Assembly (NCBI GenBank): GCA_027943335.1
Contig: BSBK01003566.1
Coordinates: forward strand, 677,764 to 741,763
DNA length: 64,000 bases
From: Chamaecyparis obtusa
Taxonomy: Eukaryota; Streptophyta; Pinopsida; Cupressales; Cupressaceae
Direction of reading: 5' to 3'
In this document: positions 1-10,441 of the stretch, piece after piece
Position numbering within the stretch: position 1 is the stretch's first letter
Layout: each line of letters starts with the position of its first letter
Made by a program: the position numbers and the translations under genes
The notes under the pieces: generated by a model
What the model saw: only the letters and a program-made list of their open reading frames with translations
Database searches by the model: none
What the model was told of the DNA's origin: nothing

Positions 1-1007
1 AAAACCCAATTTTAGTAGAATAATCATATCTTCCAAGTTTCTTAATGAAATATAGATTTTCAAAATGATCTAGAAAGATAACAAGGAGGAACATAACCTG
101 GTAAAATAATTTGAGCTAACTCTCAATAATAAAGGAGCACCATGCATTTGAAGTTGACTGCATAAAAAGTGGAACATAAAATCAGCAGACTTAGTCAAAC
201 TTCTTCTATTTATTGCAATCCAAGTTATAACTTGAAAATAGGTTGGATATAATTTGTATTGTATTTATGAACACCAAAAAATCTCTAGGAAATTAGTCTT
301 TTCATAAAAGAATCCAAAGAAACTCTTTTTCCATTCAATCAAGAAGACAAGTTGTAATAGGACTATGCTTGTTAGTCATTGTTTTAGAATAAGTCCCTTC
401 CTTGTTTAAAGGAATGATGAGACACATGTAAGATGGTTTTTAGGGAGTCAATAAGCCTATATATTCAAAATTTTAATCAAGCAAAGCAAGTAACAAGTGG
501 TAGATGTTCATTAGCTTTAGAGCGTCATCATTCTATAGAAGTAAATTTGTAACAACAACAATAATTTTAATAGAAGCAGTAGATTACATTTTCATGGAGG
601 CATGTTACTTGTGTATGATGTTTTAAGGACTTATATAAGAGTTTAAATTATCTAAGCAAGGTCCACTTATGATATTTTTTTACCTTTGGTATTTATAGAA
701 GTAGAACTCATAGCAAATTGTTGTGTATTATATAGTTTCCTACAACCATTACTATTCAGTTTCCTGCAGCCATTACTATGTAGTTAGATTCATTTCCAGC
801 ATTGTTATACTTTTAATTTTGCAATGATATAATAGCTTAGAGAATCTCATAGTGCATATACTTTTCAGATCTGTTTCAAGTATATGTCCTCAGGTTGAAA
901 ATTTAAATGTGTCTTAATAATGATGAGATAACTACTTGACATAGATATGAAATCCCTAAGTTATGGTTCTAAATCCTTTTTATTAAAACCATTATTGGAG
1001 ACCAACA
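1..1007 (+). mobile_element. O1 gypsy-like element, 5' LTR (3' part only)
   Basis: Positions 1 to about 415 match 18285-18698 closely and in the same orientation, so this is one LTR of an element whose other LTR starts at 17764. By that alignment about 520 bases of this LTR lie left of the window, for a full LTR near 1.5 kb. The right end is set by the dinucleotide CA at 1006-1007, just before a primer-site-like sequence. Positions 416-1007 have no counterpart after 18698, so the two LTRs differ there by deletion or replacement. A TATATAAG at 632-639 is a possible TATA box. No coding capacity was seen. Confidence 0.6.
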
Positions 1008-1011
1008 TTTT

Positions 1012-1029
1012 TGGCATCATTTTCGGGAT
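1012..1029 (+). promoter_or_regulatory. O1 primer binding site, tRNA-Asp-like
   Basis: The 18 bases starting TGGCATCATTTTCGGG match the plant tRNA-Asp primer site used by Athila/Tat-type elements at about 12 of 18 positions, and most mismatches are transitions. It lies 4 bases after the LTR end, the expected place. The decay makes the tRNA assignment tentative. Confidence 0.5.
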
Positions 1030-1192
1030 GGGTCAAGCTATGAGAGCCTCTAAGTTTTTAGCATCTCTTTGTCATTTTTCTAGAATTATAGTTTCCATTC
1101 AAAGCAATTAGGATTAGAAAAGTTTGTAAAAGTACCACAAGAAACAACAAAATATGGATCTTGGATCCATGAATAATAACAACTAAGAGCCA

Positions 1193-1862
1193 ATGTCTTT
1201 TGCAACAAGTTTGGAAATTAATGAAGACATGTTCTCTAGCATCATAAAGGAATTTTGTTCACATATTGATGACAAGGTGCTGATTTATGAGGAGGAAAAT
1301 GAAGACAACCTTGTTTTGCAAAATGAAGAAATCATTATATGTAAGGTTGCTTCTCAAGCTAAACGTGATGTCAAATCAAAACTCCTACTTCAAGAAGAGA
1401 GTTGTAATAAAGTGAAAATTAGTCCTCTCATGCATAAAAGAAAATAGGATATTGAAGAAGACCAATTTTGGGATGATTTAGAGGATTTTTTCTTAACCTT
1501 AGATGCTAAATCAACATCTTTTGTAGTGCAAAACTATGAGCATCATAAAGATGGTGAAAAAATTTCTATACTTCTATCAAATCAGTCACACAAAGTTGCC
1601 TTTAGAAATTAAGAAGAGGATAAATAAGAAGCCCATCTACACAAAGCCAACAAAGAGGGTTCAAGATTTTTTCTTTCATGAGGGTGTCTTATCAGAAATC
1701 TCATTCATATGGAGGAAAATAAATCTTCACAAGTTATGTTTGCAGCAAAGAAAGAAACTACAATTGAAGATGAAGCTAAATATGCAGCTGCACCTAAAGG
1801 AGAACTATTTTAGCTTACTTATGTACTTTAATACAGTAGTATGTATTGTCAGCATGAAGTAA
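1193..1862 (+). pseudogene. O1 internal reading-frame remnant, unrecognised
   Basis: A coding-like frame starts at 1193, runs 84 codons to a TAG, and continues in frame with further stops to about 1812 before the A1 insertion. The product is acidic (many Glu and Asp) and contains stretches such as FWDDLEDFF. No known domain was recognised. Its place just after the primer site makes a gag-like or leader protein plausible, but that is inference. The rest of the frame, if any, would resume at 16240, where no clear continuation was seen. Confidence 0.35.
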
Positions 1863-1865
1863 TAA

Positions 1866-1870
1866 GTAAG
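1866..1870. repeat. Target-site duplication of A1, left copy (GTAAG)
   Basis: GTAAG directly precedes TGTTAG, the first bases of the A1 LTR. The same five bases follow the last LTR base at 16235-16239. This fixes both ends of A1. Confidence 0.93.
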
Positions 1871-3226
1871 TGTTAGCATGAATGTTGATGGTATTCCTAT
1901 GGGGGAGGATCATAGTAATGATAGAGGCATGCTACATTGGTTGTGTGTTGCATTCATGACATATTTTGTCATTGATGGCAACATATGCTATTGATTGGAT
2001 TGTTCAGGAACTTGCAGAAGAGGTTGCAGAGAATTATACGAACACAACACAATGAATAAGAACATGCACACTTAGAGGAAGACTTCTAATGATGTCTTGG
2101 ATCACCATATGTGATCACACATTCTTATGAGTTGATTTGACAAAGTTATAATTGTATTACTAATGACTGGTTTTCAGAAGACATAAACTATGTTTTCACA
2201 TAGTTGATTATAGAACTTTGTGGATAGCACTCATGGTCGTTTGAGTTATGACATGAAAACATAGGTTCGTGTAGGAAAATTTCTTGAGAGCTTATTGTGA
2301 TCATATGGCATCATGATCATATAGGTGACATCAGCTATGGCGTATGCATTGGCGAAGACCTATTTGAAGGCTGACTTGGAACACATTTCAAGTAATATGA
2401 TATGAAAGCTTAATCAACATATCTAAATTATTAATTGATGTAACTACTATATTGTAACATTGTAAGAGATTTTGTATACATCTTCGCATGGGTTTGTTTG
2501 TATTTTATAAGTGGGATTTATCCTATTAAGGCTGACTTGGATATAATTGTTGTAACTTGTATTTAAGGATTGAATTCCTTGGAAAATAATGTGGCACTAC
2601 ATATGCAAGATTTAGAGTTGAATGCGAGCTTAAGGATGCATTGGATACTATTTGAAGAAATAGTAGTTGTGCATTAAGGCACAAGGTGGAGCTTGCTTGG
2701 CAGTGATTGAAGGTTGGAAGCAATTTTAGAACAAAATTATCTCAGACTTGAAGTTGCAAGGTTTGGAGAACCTGAGGGTGGCTTTAAATCTCAAATCTCC
2801 TAACCAGGTTGATGTATTGTACACCCCTAACAGGGTAATTTCCTTTAATAGGGGTGGACTCCTAACAAGGTCGATTCATTAATTGGGACCACATTGTAAA
2901 AGACTCCTAACAGGGTTTGTCCTTTAACCAGTACTTGTCTATTGTAATAATCGGCTCCTAACAGGGTCAGAACTCTTAACAAAGTTATTATAATTATAGT
3001 GCAGATATTTTTGGGTACCATCCCCACTGGGATTTTTCCCTTAACAAGGTTTTCCTCAACAAAAAAAAATGGTGTTATGAGTTATTTTATGCTTGTTTAC
3101 AGTGTGTGGTTATTTATCTTATGTTATATCTTTATATGCATTTTGAAGAAGATAAAGAAGATCAAGAATTCAATAAAGTATTGTAACACTGATTCACCCC
3201 CCTCTCAGTGTTACCAAATCCTAACA
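1871..3226 (+). repeat. A1 5' LTR
   Basis: This 1356-base LTR pairs with 14893-16234. It starts TGTTAG and ends CTAACA, an inverted terminal hexamer. Between about 2800 and 3055 it carries several copies of a box like CTCCTAACAGGG. Near its end, ACACTGA and TCAGTGT flank a C-rich loop (about 3187-3214). The left LTR of A2 ends with the same arrangement in its own orientation. Confidence 0.92.
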
Positions 3227-3228
3227 AT

Positions 3229-3240
3229 TGGTAACATAGC
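3229..3240 (+). promoter_or_regulatory. A1 primer binding site (initiator tRNA-Met type)
   Basis: TGGTAACATAGC matches the plant initiator-Met primer site TGGTATCAGAGC at 10 of 12 positions and lies 2 bases after the LTR end. Confidence 0.8.
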
Positions 3241-3285
3241 ATCAGGCCCCTGAAAGAAAACCTTAACAACTTTGGGGAGATCAAG

Positions 3286-4180
3286 ATGGATTTCAAAAAT
3301 TTGAAGAATTATGAAATGGCTTTGGAAGATGTGGACATTTCTAATGCAGATAAAGTGGATCTGAAGTACAAACTAAGGAAGGTAGATGACTTCATCAAGA
3401 AGTTAAAGCAGCATCTTGAGTATGAAATAAAATTAAGAGATCATCTCATGAAAGAACAGACTAAGGAGATATTAGATCAAGACCTGATTGAGCAGCTAAG
3501 ACATGAAAAGGATTCCTTGAAGGATGAGATGGAAGTCACAAAATTGAACCTAGTGAAAGAACTTGATACTGAAAGAGAGGAAAAAGAAAAGTTGCAAAAT
3601 GAACTATCAGACACAAGAGATAGATTGCAAACTTTGGAGAATGAAATGAGCACACTAAAAACAAAATATGAAAAGATAGAAAGATACTGCATCACCATCA
3701 CTTGTGAACTTTCAGACCAAAGGTCGCATAAAAAAAATTCATGAGAACAGAAAGAAATTAGATGAACAAATTTACATGAAGAAGCCTATTGGAGACATGA
3801 TAGGACTAGGATTTAATGACAATCTCGATCAAAGGAAAGATAGAGTTGTGGTGGATCTTGATTCACCTATGAAGTTAGATTCTGAGGTTGTGATAGCATA
3901 ACCTAAGATACCTCCTTGCAAGGACAATGACAAGGATTGCAGTCATGAAGATCAATCTAAGAAATCAACTCAAAAAGGTATTCCTAAGCCCAAGTTTACT
4001 AGTTTTTGTTTTAATTGCTATTTGTATGGACATAAGATAAGAGAATGTAGAAACCCAAATATGAGGTCTAGAAAACCTACATATGGTTATATGAATGATT
4101 TTATTAAGAAGCAAAAAGAGAAAATATTGAATGAGGTAAATATGGAAAAAGGAAAATGTAGTAAAAATGTAGAACATAGA
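3286..4180 (+). pseudogene. gag: A1 gag, first part (interrupted by B1)
   Basis: The frame opens at ATG 3286, 60 bases after the LTR. The first 150 residues are charged and heptad-like (KLRKVDDFIKKLKQ, RDRLQTLENEMSTLKTK), a likely coiled coil. A frameshift near 3704-3740 moves the reading to the frame of 3704, and a TAA lies at 3899-3901. A CCHC zinc knuckle follows at 4007-4048 (C-X2-C-X4-H-X4-C). Coding is cut at the B1 insertion and resumes at 11987 with more knuckles. The usual copia capsid region is not obvious, so the front of gag may be shortened. In the intact element it would form the RNA-binding particle shell. Confidence 0.75.
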
Positions 4181-4185
4181 CAACC
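4181..4185. repeat. Target-site duplication of B1, left copy (CAACC)
   Basis: CAACC precedes the first LTR base of B1 and is repeated at 11982-11986, directly after its last base. Confidence 0.92.
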
Positions 4186-5716
4186 TGATGCAGAGGTGGT
4201 AGAGGAAGGTTAGTTTTTCAGACTGCTGGGTTCTAATGTTTCCCCAACACTAAGTCTTTCAACAAAGAATTCCAATAAGTGTTAAAAAAATTTACTTTAT
4301 TGTTATACCCCTTCAATAATCCTGAGGGTATCAATCCAATCCACAAATTCACCTTCCAACTTACTACAACAATCTATTGACTTGTTCCACAAAACAGGGC
4401 TACAGGAACCAAAATGGAAACAGTTTGAAGTTCCTGTCACTAACCAACATACACACCTGAATGAATGATGGAATTTTGATAGGTTCAACTATCCAGACAC
4501 TGTCCCATAAAACTAACTTCCAGTCCACTCCAGCATTTCAAGAATCTTCCAAAGAACACAGACCTAGTAGGGCCCTAATAGGCTTGGTTTTCAAAGAAAG
4601 ACCAATGAAATGGGTGCATAAACTGAAAATAGGGTTTAAGATCTCTTTGAGGGTATCTGAAAACACCTAATCCACCTTCAAGATACTTCCTTTGCTCTTT
4701 TACAACACTGAATAAGCAAAATTCTATGATTCAGAACCAAATACCTTCACATATTTGGCCTAGGGCTTGCAAGCATAAATCATTCCCGCTAATTCTGCAA
4801 CTCCTACTCCTAGAATATGAAAATGCATTCCTAAACCTTTCATTTACATTGGGTTTTGTGCAATTTGGTTGGTACAGTCATGATCTATACCCCCATTTGC
4901 CCAAAACCCTTGTCTACCTAGGGTTTATTGGTTATTTATAAAGAAAATGCTACAACTTGAGTTAGCGATTGCCAAATTACTTCAGACTAAGTGCATTTGA
5001 AAGATAAATCACCAATCTTGCCTCTCAAAACATCAGCCTCTCACTCCCAGATCGTACAGAATTGAAACAACAGGGTTTTGTAACACAAAAAACCAAGGAA
5101 TCTTTATTGATAGTTTAAAAATCCCTACATATGTCCACCTTCGCTGTTGGGAAGGTTGATAGAAACATTTATACATCATTTCCATCAATCCACCCTCTCT
5201 AATTCAATTGAGATCAGCTATAACTTACTGATCTGTCTAACTGGCAACTTGCGACAAAAAGTTGCAAAGTTGTTTAGCAACTTTTGAAAAGTTGCACAAC
5301 AACTTTTGTTGCATTTTGCATTTTTGCATCCTATGAAGTCTAAAGACTTCCTAGCCTAAAAAGACATCTATGGAAACCTTTTCTAAGATCTCTGCACTTT
5401 ATTTAGACCATATTCTATGTCCTACACCCTATTTTAGTCCTATAGGTCTCTAAGGTTCAAGGTTTATAGAATCACCAAATGAACCTAGAGCCTTTACAAA
5501 TGGACTTATTATGAACTGAAAACTACTCTAAACATCTTCAAAGCATGGTGCTCTATCATGAGCCAAGTCTAAGACTTAGATACATGAAGAAACAAGTATA
5601 GTTCCATTGAAGGCTTAATAAATGTCTTTTGGATCTTTGATGTGCCTTCATTGATGCTTCAAACCATTTCTTCAAAATATGCCAGGAGCTTCAGGAGCTT
5701 ATAGTGCTCTGCACCA
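4186..5716 (-). repeat. B1 3' LTR (left copy)
   Basis: It pairs with 10442-11981 at high identity; the right copy carries an extra roughly 12-base repeat near its end. Two adjacent hairpin-forming inverted repeats lie at 5257-5285 and 5287-5307. Short open frames inside are noncoding and recur only because the LTR is duplicated. Confidence 0.94.
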
Positions 5717-5734
5717 TACTACCCTCCTCTAAAG
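5717..5734 (-). promoter_or_regulatory. B1 polypurine tract
   Basis: On the minus strand CTTTAGAGGAGGGTAGTA directly precedes the 3' LTR, the expected start point for plus-strand DNA synthesis. The Gag-Pol stop codon (5719-5721) lies inside it, so coding runs to within 2 bases of the LTR. Confidence 0.8.
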
Positions 5735-7253
5735 AACTCAAGTCCCTTGAGTTGGGATTGTGTCAAACTGTACCCTACCTTTTCAATCTCAGCTTTAGTC
5801 ATCCAAGTGGCATCTGCATTTGGTGTATCTTTCCATTTGACAAGGTAGGAATAGTAAGTGCCTCTTCTTGTTTGCTTGGTGACTTTCCTATCCAAAATAC
5901 AATCAATATGAGGTTTCTAAACTTTAGGTAGCTGAGATATATCAGTACTGTTATTTGGACCTATTCCTGTATCACAAACATTAGTAGGTGGTTTGTATGC
6001 ATATAAATCAGAAATATTGAAAATTGGGGAAAGGCCTATGTCTGATGGAAGATCAATTTTGTATGCGTTGTTTCCACATTTCTTTAGGACTTTGAAAGGG
6101 CCGGCTTTCTTCATCATTAACTTTGTATACTATCCTTTTGGTAACCTCTCCTTTTTAAGGTGTATCATCACTAAATCACCAACTTTAAACTGAAGGTCTC
6201 TTCTCTTCCTGTCTGCTTGTTCTTTATACTTCTCTGATGTAACTTGAAGTCTGTCCTTCACCTATTCTTGTATTTCTTTCATGACTTGTGCAAAGTCCTC
6301 TGCCTGTGCACTTCTTCTATCCATATCTTTGATGTTTCTAAGTTCCAAAACTCCCCTGGGGTGGCTTCCATAAACAATTTGGAAGAGAGTCATACCAGTA
6401 CTCCTATTCAATGAATCATTATATGAATATTCTGTCTGTGATAGAATTGTATCCCATGATCCTCCATGCTGCTGGGTCAGACATCTTAATAGATTTCCTA
6501 AAGACCTATTTATGACCTCTGTTTGCCCATCTAACTGTGGGTGATAGGCAGATGAAAAATTCAAATTAGTTCCTAGTTTCTTCCATAATGTTCTCCAAAA
6601 ATGTCCTAGGAACTTAGGATCTCTATCAAAAACAATAGACATAGGTAGGCCATGCAACCTAGCCACTTCTTTAAAGAATAACCCTGCTATGTGGGATGCA
6701 TCATGTGTTGTCCTACAAGGAATAAAGTGAACCATCTTTGAAAACCTATCAACAACTACAAAGATGCTATCATGACCTGATTTAGTTCTTGGTAATCCTA
6801 ATACAAAATCCATACTTATAGAATCCCAAGGTTTGCATGGTATAGGTAAAGGATTGTATAATCCTACATTAGAAGTGTGTCCCTTTGCTTTTTGACAAAT
6901 CAAGCAACCCTCAACAAATTTTTTGACTTCTGACTGCATTTTAGGCCAGTAGTAGAATCTCTTCACCTATTCAAGTGTCTTGTCTAGGCCAAAGTGCCCT
7001 GACATGCTCCCACAATGCTTCTCCTTGATTATGTTTTCTCTACAAGATCCCCTTGGTACACACAATTGTCCACCTTTGAATAGTAGTCCATCTTGAATAA
7101 GGTACTCTGCAAAATCAGTGTGATATTTGTCTCCCATTTCTTGACATGTTTGGTAGATTTCTTTAAAATCTTCATCATTTGGATACATCTCCTTCATAAC
7201 AGAAATTCCAACACTTTCAAGTTCAATGGTTTGGATCATGAGATTCCTTCTGC
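5719..7253 (-). pseudogene. pol: B1 integrase plus chromodomain
   Basis: This is the C-terminal part of Gag-Pol. The zinc-binding H2C2 segment spans about 7030-6890 (HCGSMSGHFG, then CLICQKAK). The catalytic core has the three acidic sites in SMDFVLGLP, FDRDPKF and AYHPQLDGQTE. A chromodomain follows at about 5915-5775 (YLVKWKD, ATWM), which in chromoviruses guides insertion to marked chromatin. It shares one frame from 7239 to 5719, broken by TAG at 6967-6969, 6262-6264 and 5917-5919. Each replaces a probable Gln codon. A frameshift near 7255-7290 separates it from the RNase H part. Confidence 0.93.
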
Positions 7254-9344
7254 TTAAAGCGTCAACAACTTTATTAACAATACTTTTTTATGCTTGATGG
7301 AGAATGTATATGACTGCATGAATTCCATCCACTTTATATGTCTTTGACTGAGCTTATCCTGCCTGTTCAAGAAACTTAAAGCTTGATTGTCAGTGAATAC
7401 AATGAATTCCTTTGGTAACAAATAGTGTCTCTGCCTTTTAAGTGACTGTACCATTGCATAGAGTTCAAGGTCATAGACTGAATATTTCTGCTTTGCATTA
7501 TTAAGTTTTTCACTGAAAAAGGCCACAGGTCTACCTTCTTGACTCAAGACTCCTCCTATGGCTTTGGTGCTTGCATCACATTCAACTGTAAAAACCTTAT
7601 TAAAATCAGGGAATTTAAGGATAGGTTCTTGTGCTATTTTCTGTTTCAGAATTTCAAATGCCTCTACTGCTTCATTAGTCCATTCAAAATGACATTTTCT
7701 TCCTCCCTTTATAGTATCAATCATAGGTGCTGATATACCACTAAAATTTTTGATGAATTTTCTATAAAAATTACAAAGACCATGAAAACTTTTAACTTCA
7801 CTTGGATTATTAGGGGGTGGCCAATTCAAAATGGCTTCTATTTTGGATGGATTCATCTTAATGTAATCTTTTGAAATAACAAATCCTAGAAATATAAGCT
7901 CTTCCTTGACAAAGGTGCATTTTTCAAGATTGATCTTCAAATCCTCTTCATGTAGTCTTTTCAAAACAAGATCTATGTGTTTCAAGTGCTCATCTTCATC
8001 CTTACTGAATATTAGGATGTCATCTAGATAAACAACTACAAATTTGTTCAAAAAGGGCTTGAGGACCTCATTCATGAGCCTCATAAAGGTACTAGGGGCA
8101 TTTGACAACCCAAATGGCATGACAAGCCATTCATAAAGTCCTTCTATTGTCTTGAATACAGTTTTCCATTCATCTCCCTCTCTTATTCTTATCTGATGGT
8201 AACCACTTTTCAAGTATATCTTGGAATAAAAATCTTCCCCACCTAAGCAATCAAGTAGGTCTTCCATTCTTGGCATTGGGAACCTATATCTTATTGTTAT
8301 CTTGTTAATGGCCCTAGAATCTGTACAAAGTCTCCAAGTACCTTCCTTTTTGGGTGCCAACACTGCAGGAACTGCACATGGGATCACACTTTTTCTAATC
8401 AAACCCTTAGACAACAAATCCTCAATTTGTTTGGCAATCTCTGCATTCTGCTCTGGGGTCAGTTTATATGCTGCTTTATTGGGTAAAGTGGCACCAGGGA
8501 TCAAATCTATACAGTGGCTGATTTCTCTTTTGGGTGGTAAGGAGGTTGGGATACTTCCTGCCACTATCCCATGATACCTTTCTAAAAGAGTTTTGACTTC
8601 TTTTGGGCCAACATCCTCCCACCATTGTTCATTCTTGGGTTTGTCCTCAGGTTTCAGTAAGACTTCCTTTTTGGGCCTGGTTATTATAGCAAAACATGGG
8701 GTGTCCTTTTCTTTCAAGGTCTGCATAAACTCTTTTTCTCCTACCAATGCAACACTACTCACTACATGTTCTGCCTTCCCATCATCAGGTAAGGGGTTCA
8801 TAGTGTAATTAATGCCTCCTTTGGTTATAGTGTAGACATTAGTCTCCCCATCATGCCTAGATCTTACATCATACTGCCATGGTCTCCCTAATAGGAGGTG
8901 GCAAGCATCCATATCAGTGATATCACAAAGAATTATGTCTACATACTCTCCTAGGGTGAATTCAACCCAAACTTGTTCATTAACCAATGTTTGCTTCTCC
9001 TTTGTGAGCCAAGATGCTTTATAAGGAAAGGGATGAGGTATTCTTTGCAATTTAAGTTTTTCTACCATTTCCCTAGATGCTATGTTGTCGATTGAACCAA
9101 AATCAACAATCAATTTACATACCTTGCCTTTCACCTTGCAGTTGGTTCGGAATAGGGTTTTCCTTTGTGGGGGTTCAATAGGGTTTGGCACCTTCAATAA
9201 TGTCCTTTGCATCATCAGAAATTCTCCATGCTCAGCATTAGTAGGTCTAGATGAAGTGGAATGGTATGATGAAGTGCTTTGTCCATCCTCTTCCTCTTGG
9301 ATCAGTTGGATCCTCCTGTCTCCTTGTCTAGCATTGTCTGCCAT
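7254..9344 (-). pseudogene. pol: B1 protease, reverse transcriptase and RNase H
   Basis: The 696-codon open stretch covers protease, RT and RNase H. The protease centre reads VDFGS (Asp about residue 81) where D-S/T-G is expected. RT motifs are clear: YHQIRI, MPFGLSNAP, and the YLDD box (VVYLDDILIF), then LGFVIS. In motif A the catalytic Asp of KIDLKSG is replaced by Tyr (codon 8214-8216), which should abolish polymerase activity. RNase H follows (VECDAST, YSVYDLELYAMV, FTDNQALSF). The frame is continuous with gag upstream; 9344 is an internal Met, not the true start. A shift near 7255-7290 ends the frame. Confidence 0.93.
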
Positions 9345-10415
9345 CTTTTGAGGGCATCTAAAGGACTGGTGTCCTGTCTAATTGCAGGAAAAGCACTTGC
9401 CTATGAAGACAGTGCCTCCTCCACCTCTTCCATTTCCTCCTCCTCTATTTCCATTAGATCTTCTACCTCTGAATGCTCCTCTTGTATTAGACTCTATCTT
9501 AGAGCCCTGACTTTTTGTATCCTCCTTGAAGAAGTTGCTCCTTCCTTGGAACCTTCCTCCTCTGCCTCTGAAATTGTATCCTCCTCTTCCTTTATTAGAA
9601 CTGGATTCTCCTCTTCTCTTCTATTTTTCTTCAATCTTCAAGGCTAGATTGAAGCACTGATGGATAGATTCAAGAGTGATAAGATTCAACTCATCCTGAA
9701 TACTGTACTTCAAACCGCTTACATATCTTACCAACTTTTGTTTGTTGGTCTCATATACCTTTGCCCTAAGAGTCAAATTATGAAACTCTTGGGTATATGT
9801 GCTGACATCCATATCTTTTTGTTTGAGATTGTGTAGCCTTTGATGTGTTAGGACCTCATAGTCCTTAGGAATGAATTGCTTCCTGATCTCTGCCTTCATC
9901 CTTTTCCATGTACTGATCTGGTCTTTACCTTCATCTAGTCTTTCACTTTGTAAAAAGTTCCACCAACTAAGGGTTGGACCTTTGAGTTTTGCCTTTGCAA
10001 TCTTAACCCTCTGACTTGCAGGGATTTGGTCACATTCAAAATGGTTGTCAAGTGCCTCCAACCAGTCTAGACACTCATCAGGATTCAGTTTACCATGGAA
10101 AGCAGGTATATCTCCTCCTTTTACTCCTACTCTCTCCAATGCTTGCAAAAGTGGTCTTTGGTTTGGTGGGATCATCTCATCATGGACATCCCTTTCAATC
10201 TCCTCTCCTTCAGACTCATCATTGTCATCATTCTTCATTTTACCCTTGAGTTTTTCTAACTCTCTTCTCATGCTTTTGTTCTCTTCCCTTACTGCTCTGC
10301 TTTTTGCCATTTGCTCCTTCACAAGCTTGGCCAACTCAACATTTGTGATCCTTAGAGGGATATCCCTTTCTCCTTCCTCTCCTTTTGACATCTTTTCACT
10401 TTCAAACCTTCTCAA
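9345..10415 (-). pseudogene. gag: B1 gag
   Basis: The frame opens at 10415, shortly after the primer site. Residues 1-75 are charged and probably coiled. The retrotransposon capsid region follows (DWLEALDNHFEC, KGPTLSWWNFLQ, YTQEFHNLTLRA). After a TAG at 9621-9623 the same frame gives a Gly/Arg-rich RNA-binding stretch. A CCHC knuckle beginning CFSCN at about 9388 has a TAG (9378-9380) in place of its Gln, and the frame then runs into protease. No shift separates gag and pol, so this was a single fused polyprotein, as in several chromoviruses. Confidence 0.92.
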
Positions 10416-10427
10416 GACCCTCCTGAT

Positions 10428-10439
10428 GCTCTGATACCA
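10428..10439 (-). promoter_or_regulatory. B1 primer binding site (initiator tRNA-Met)
   Basis: The minus strand reads TGGTATCAGAGC, an exact initiator-Met primer site, 2 bases from the end of the 5' LTR. Confidence 0.92.
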
Positions 10440-10441
10440 CC

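Noticed and set aside
4303..4941. Small open frames repeated at 10559-11197
   Set aside because: They lie in the B1 LTRs and recur only because the LTR is duplicated. They overlap on both strands and show no domain.
7539..9647. Plus-strand open frames of 60-120 codons
   Set aside because: They are antisense shadows of B1 pol and gag, which have clear domains on the minus strand.
10428..10439. tRNA gene
   Set aside because: The match to initiator tRNA-Met is only the 12-base primer site. No cloverleaf surrounds it, and the same holds at 25731 and 3229.
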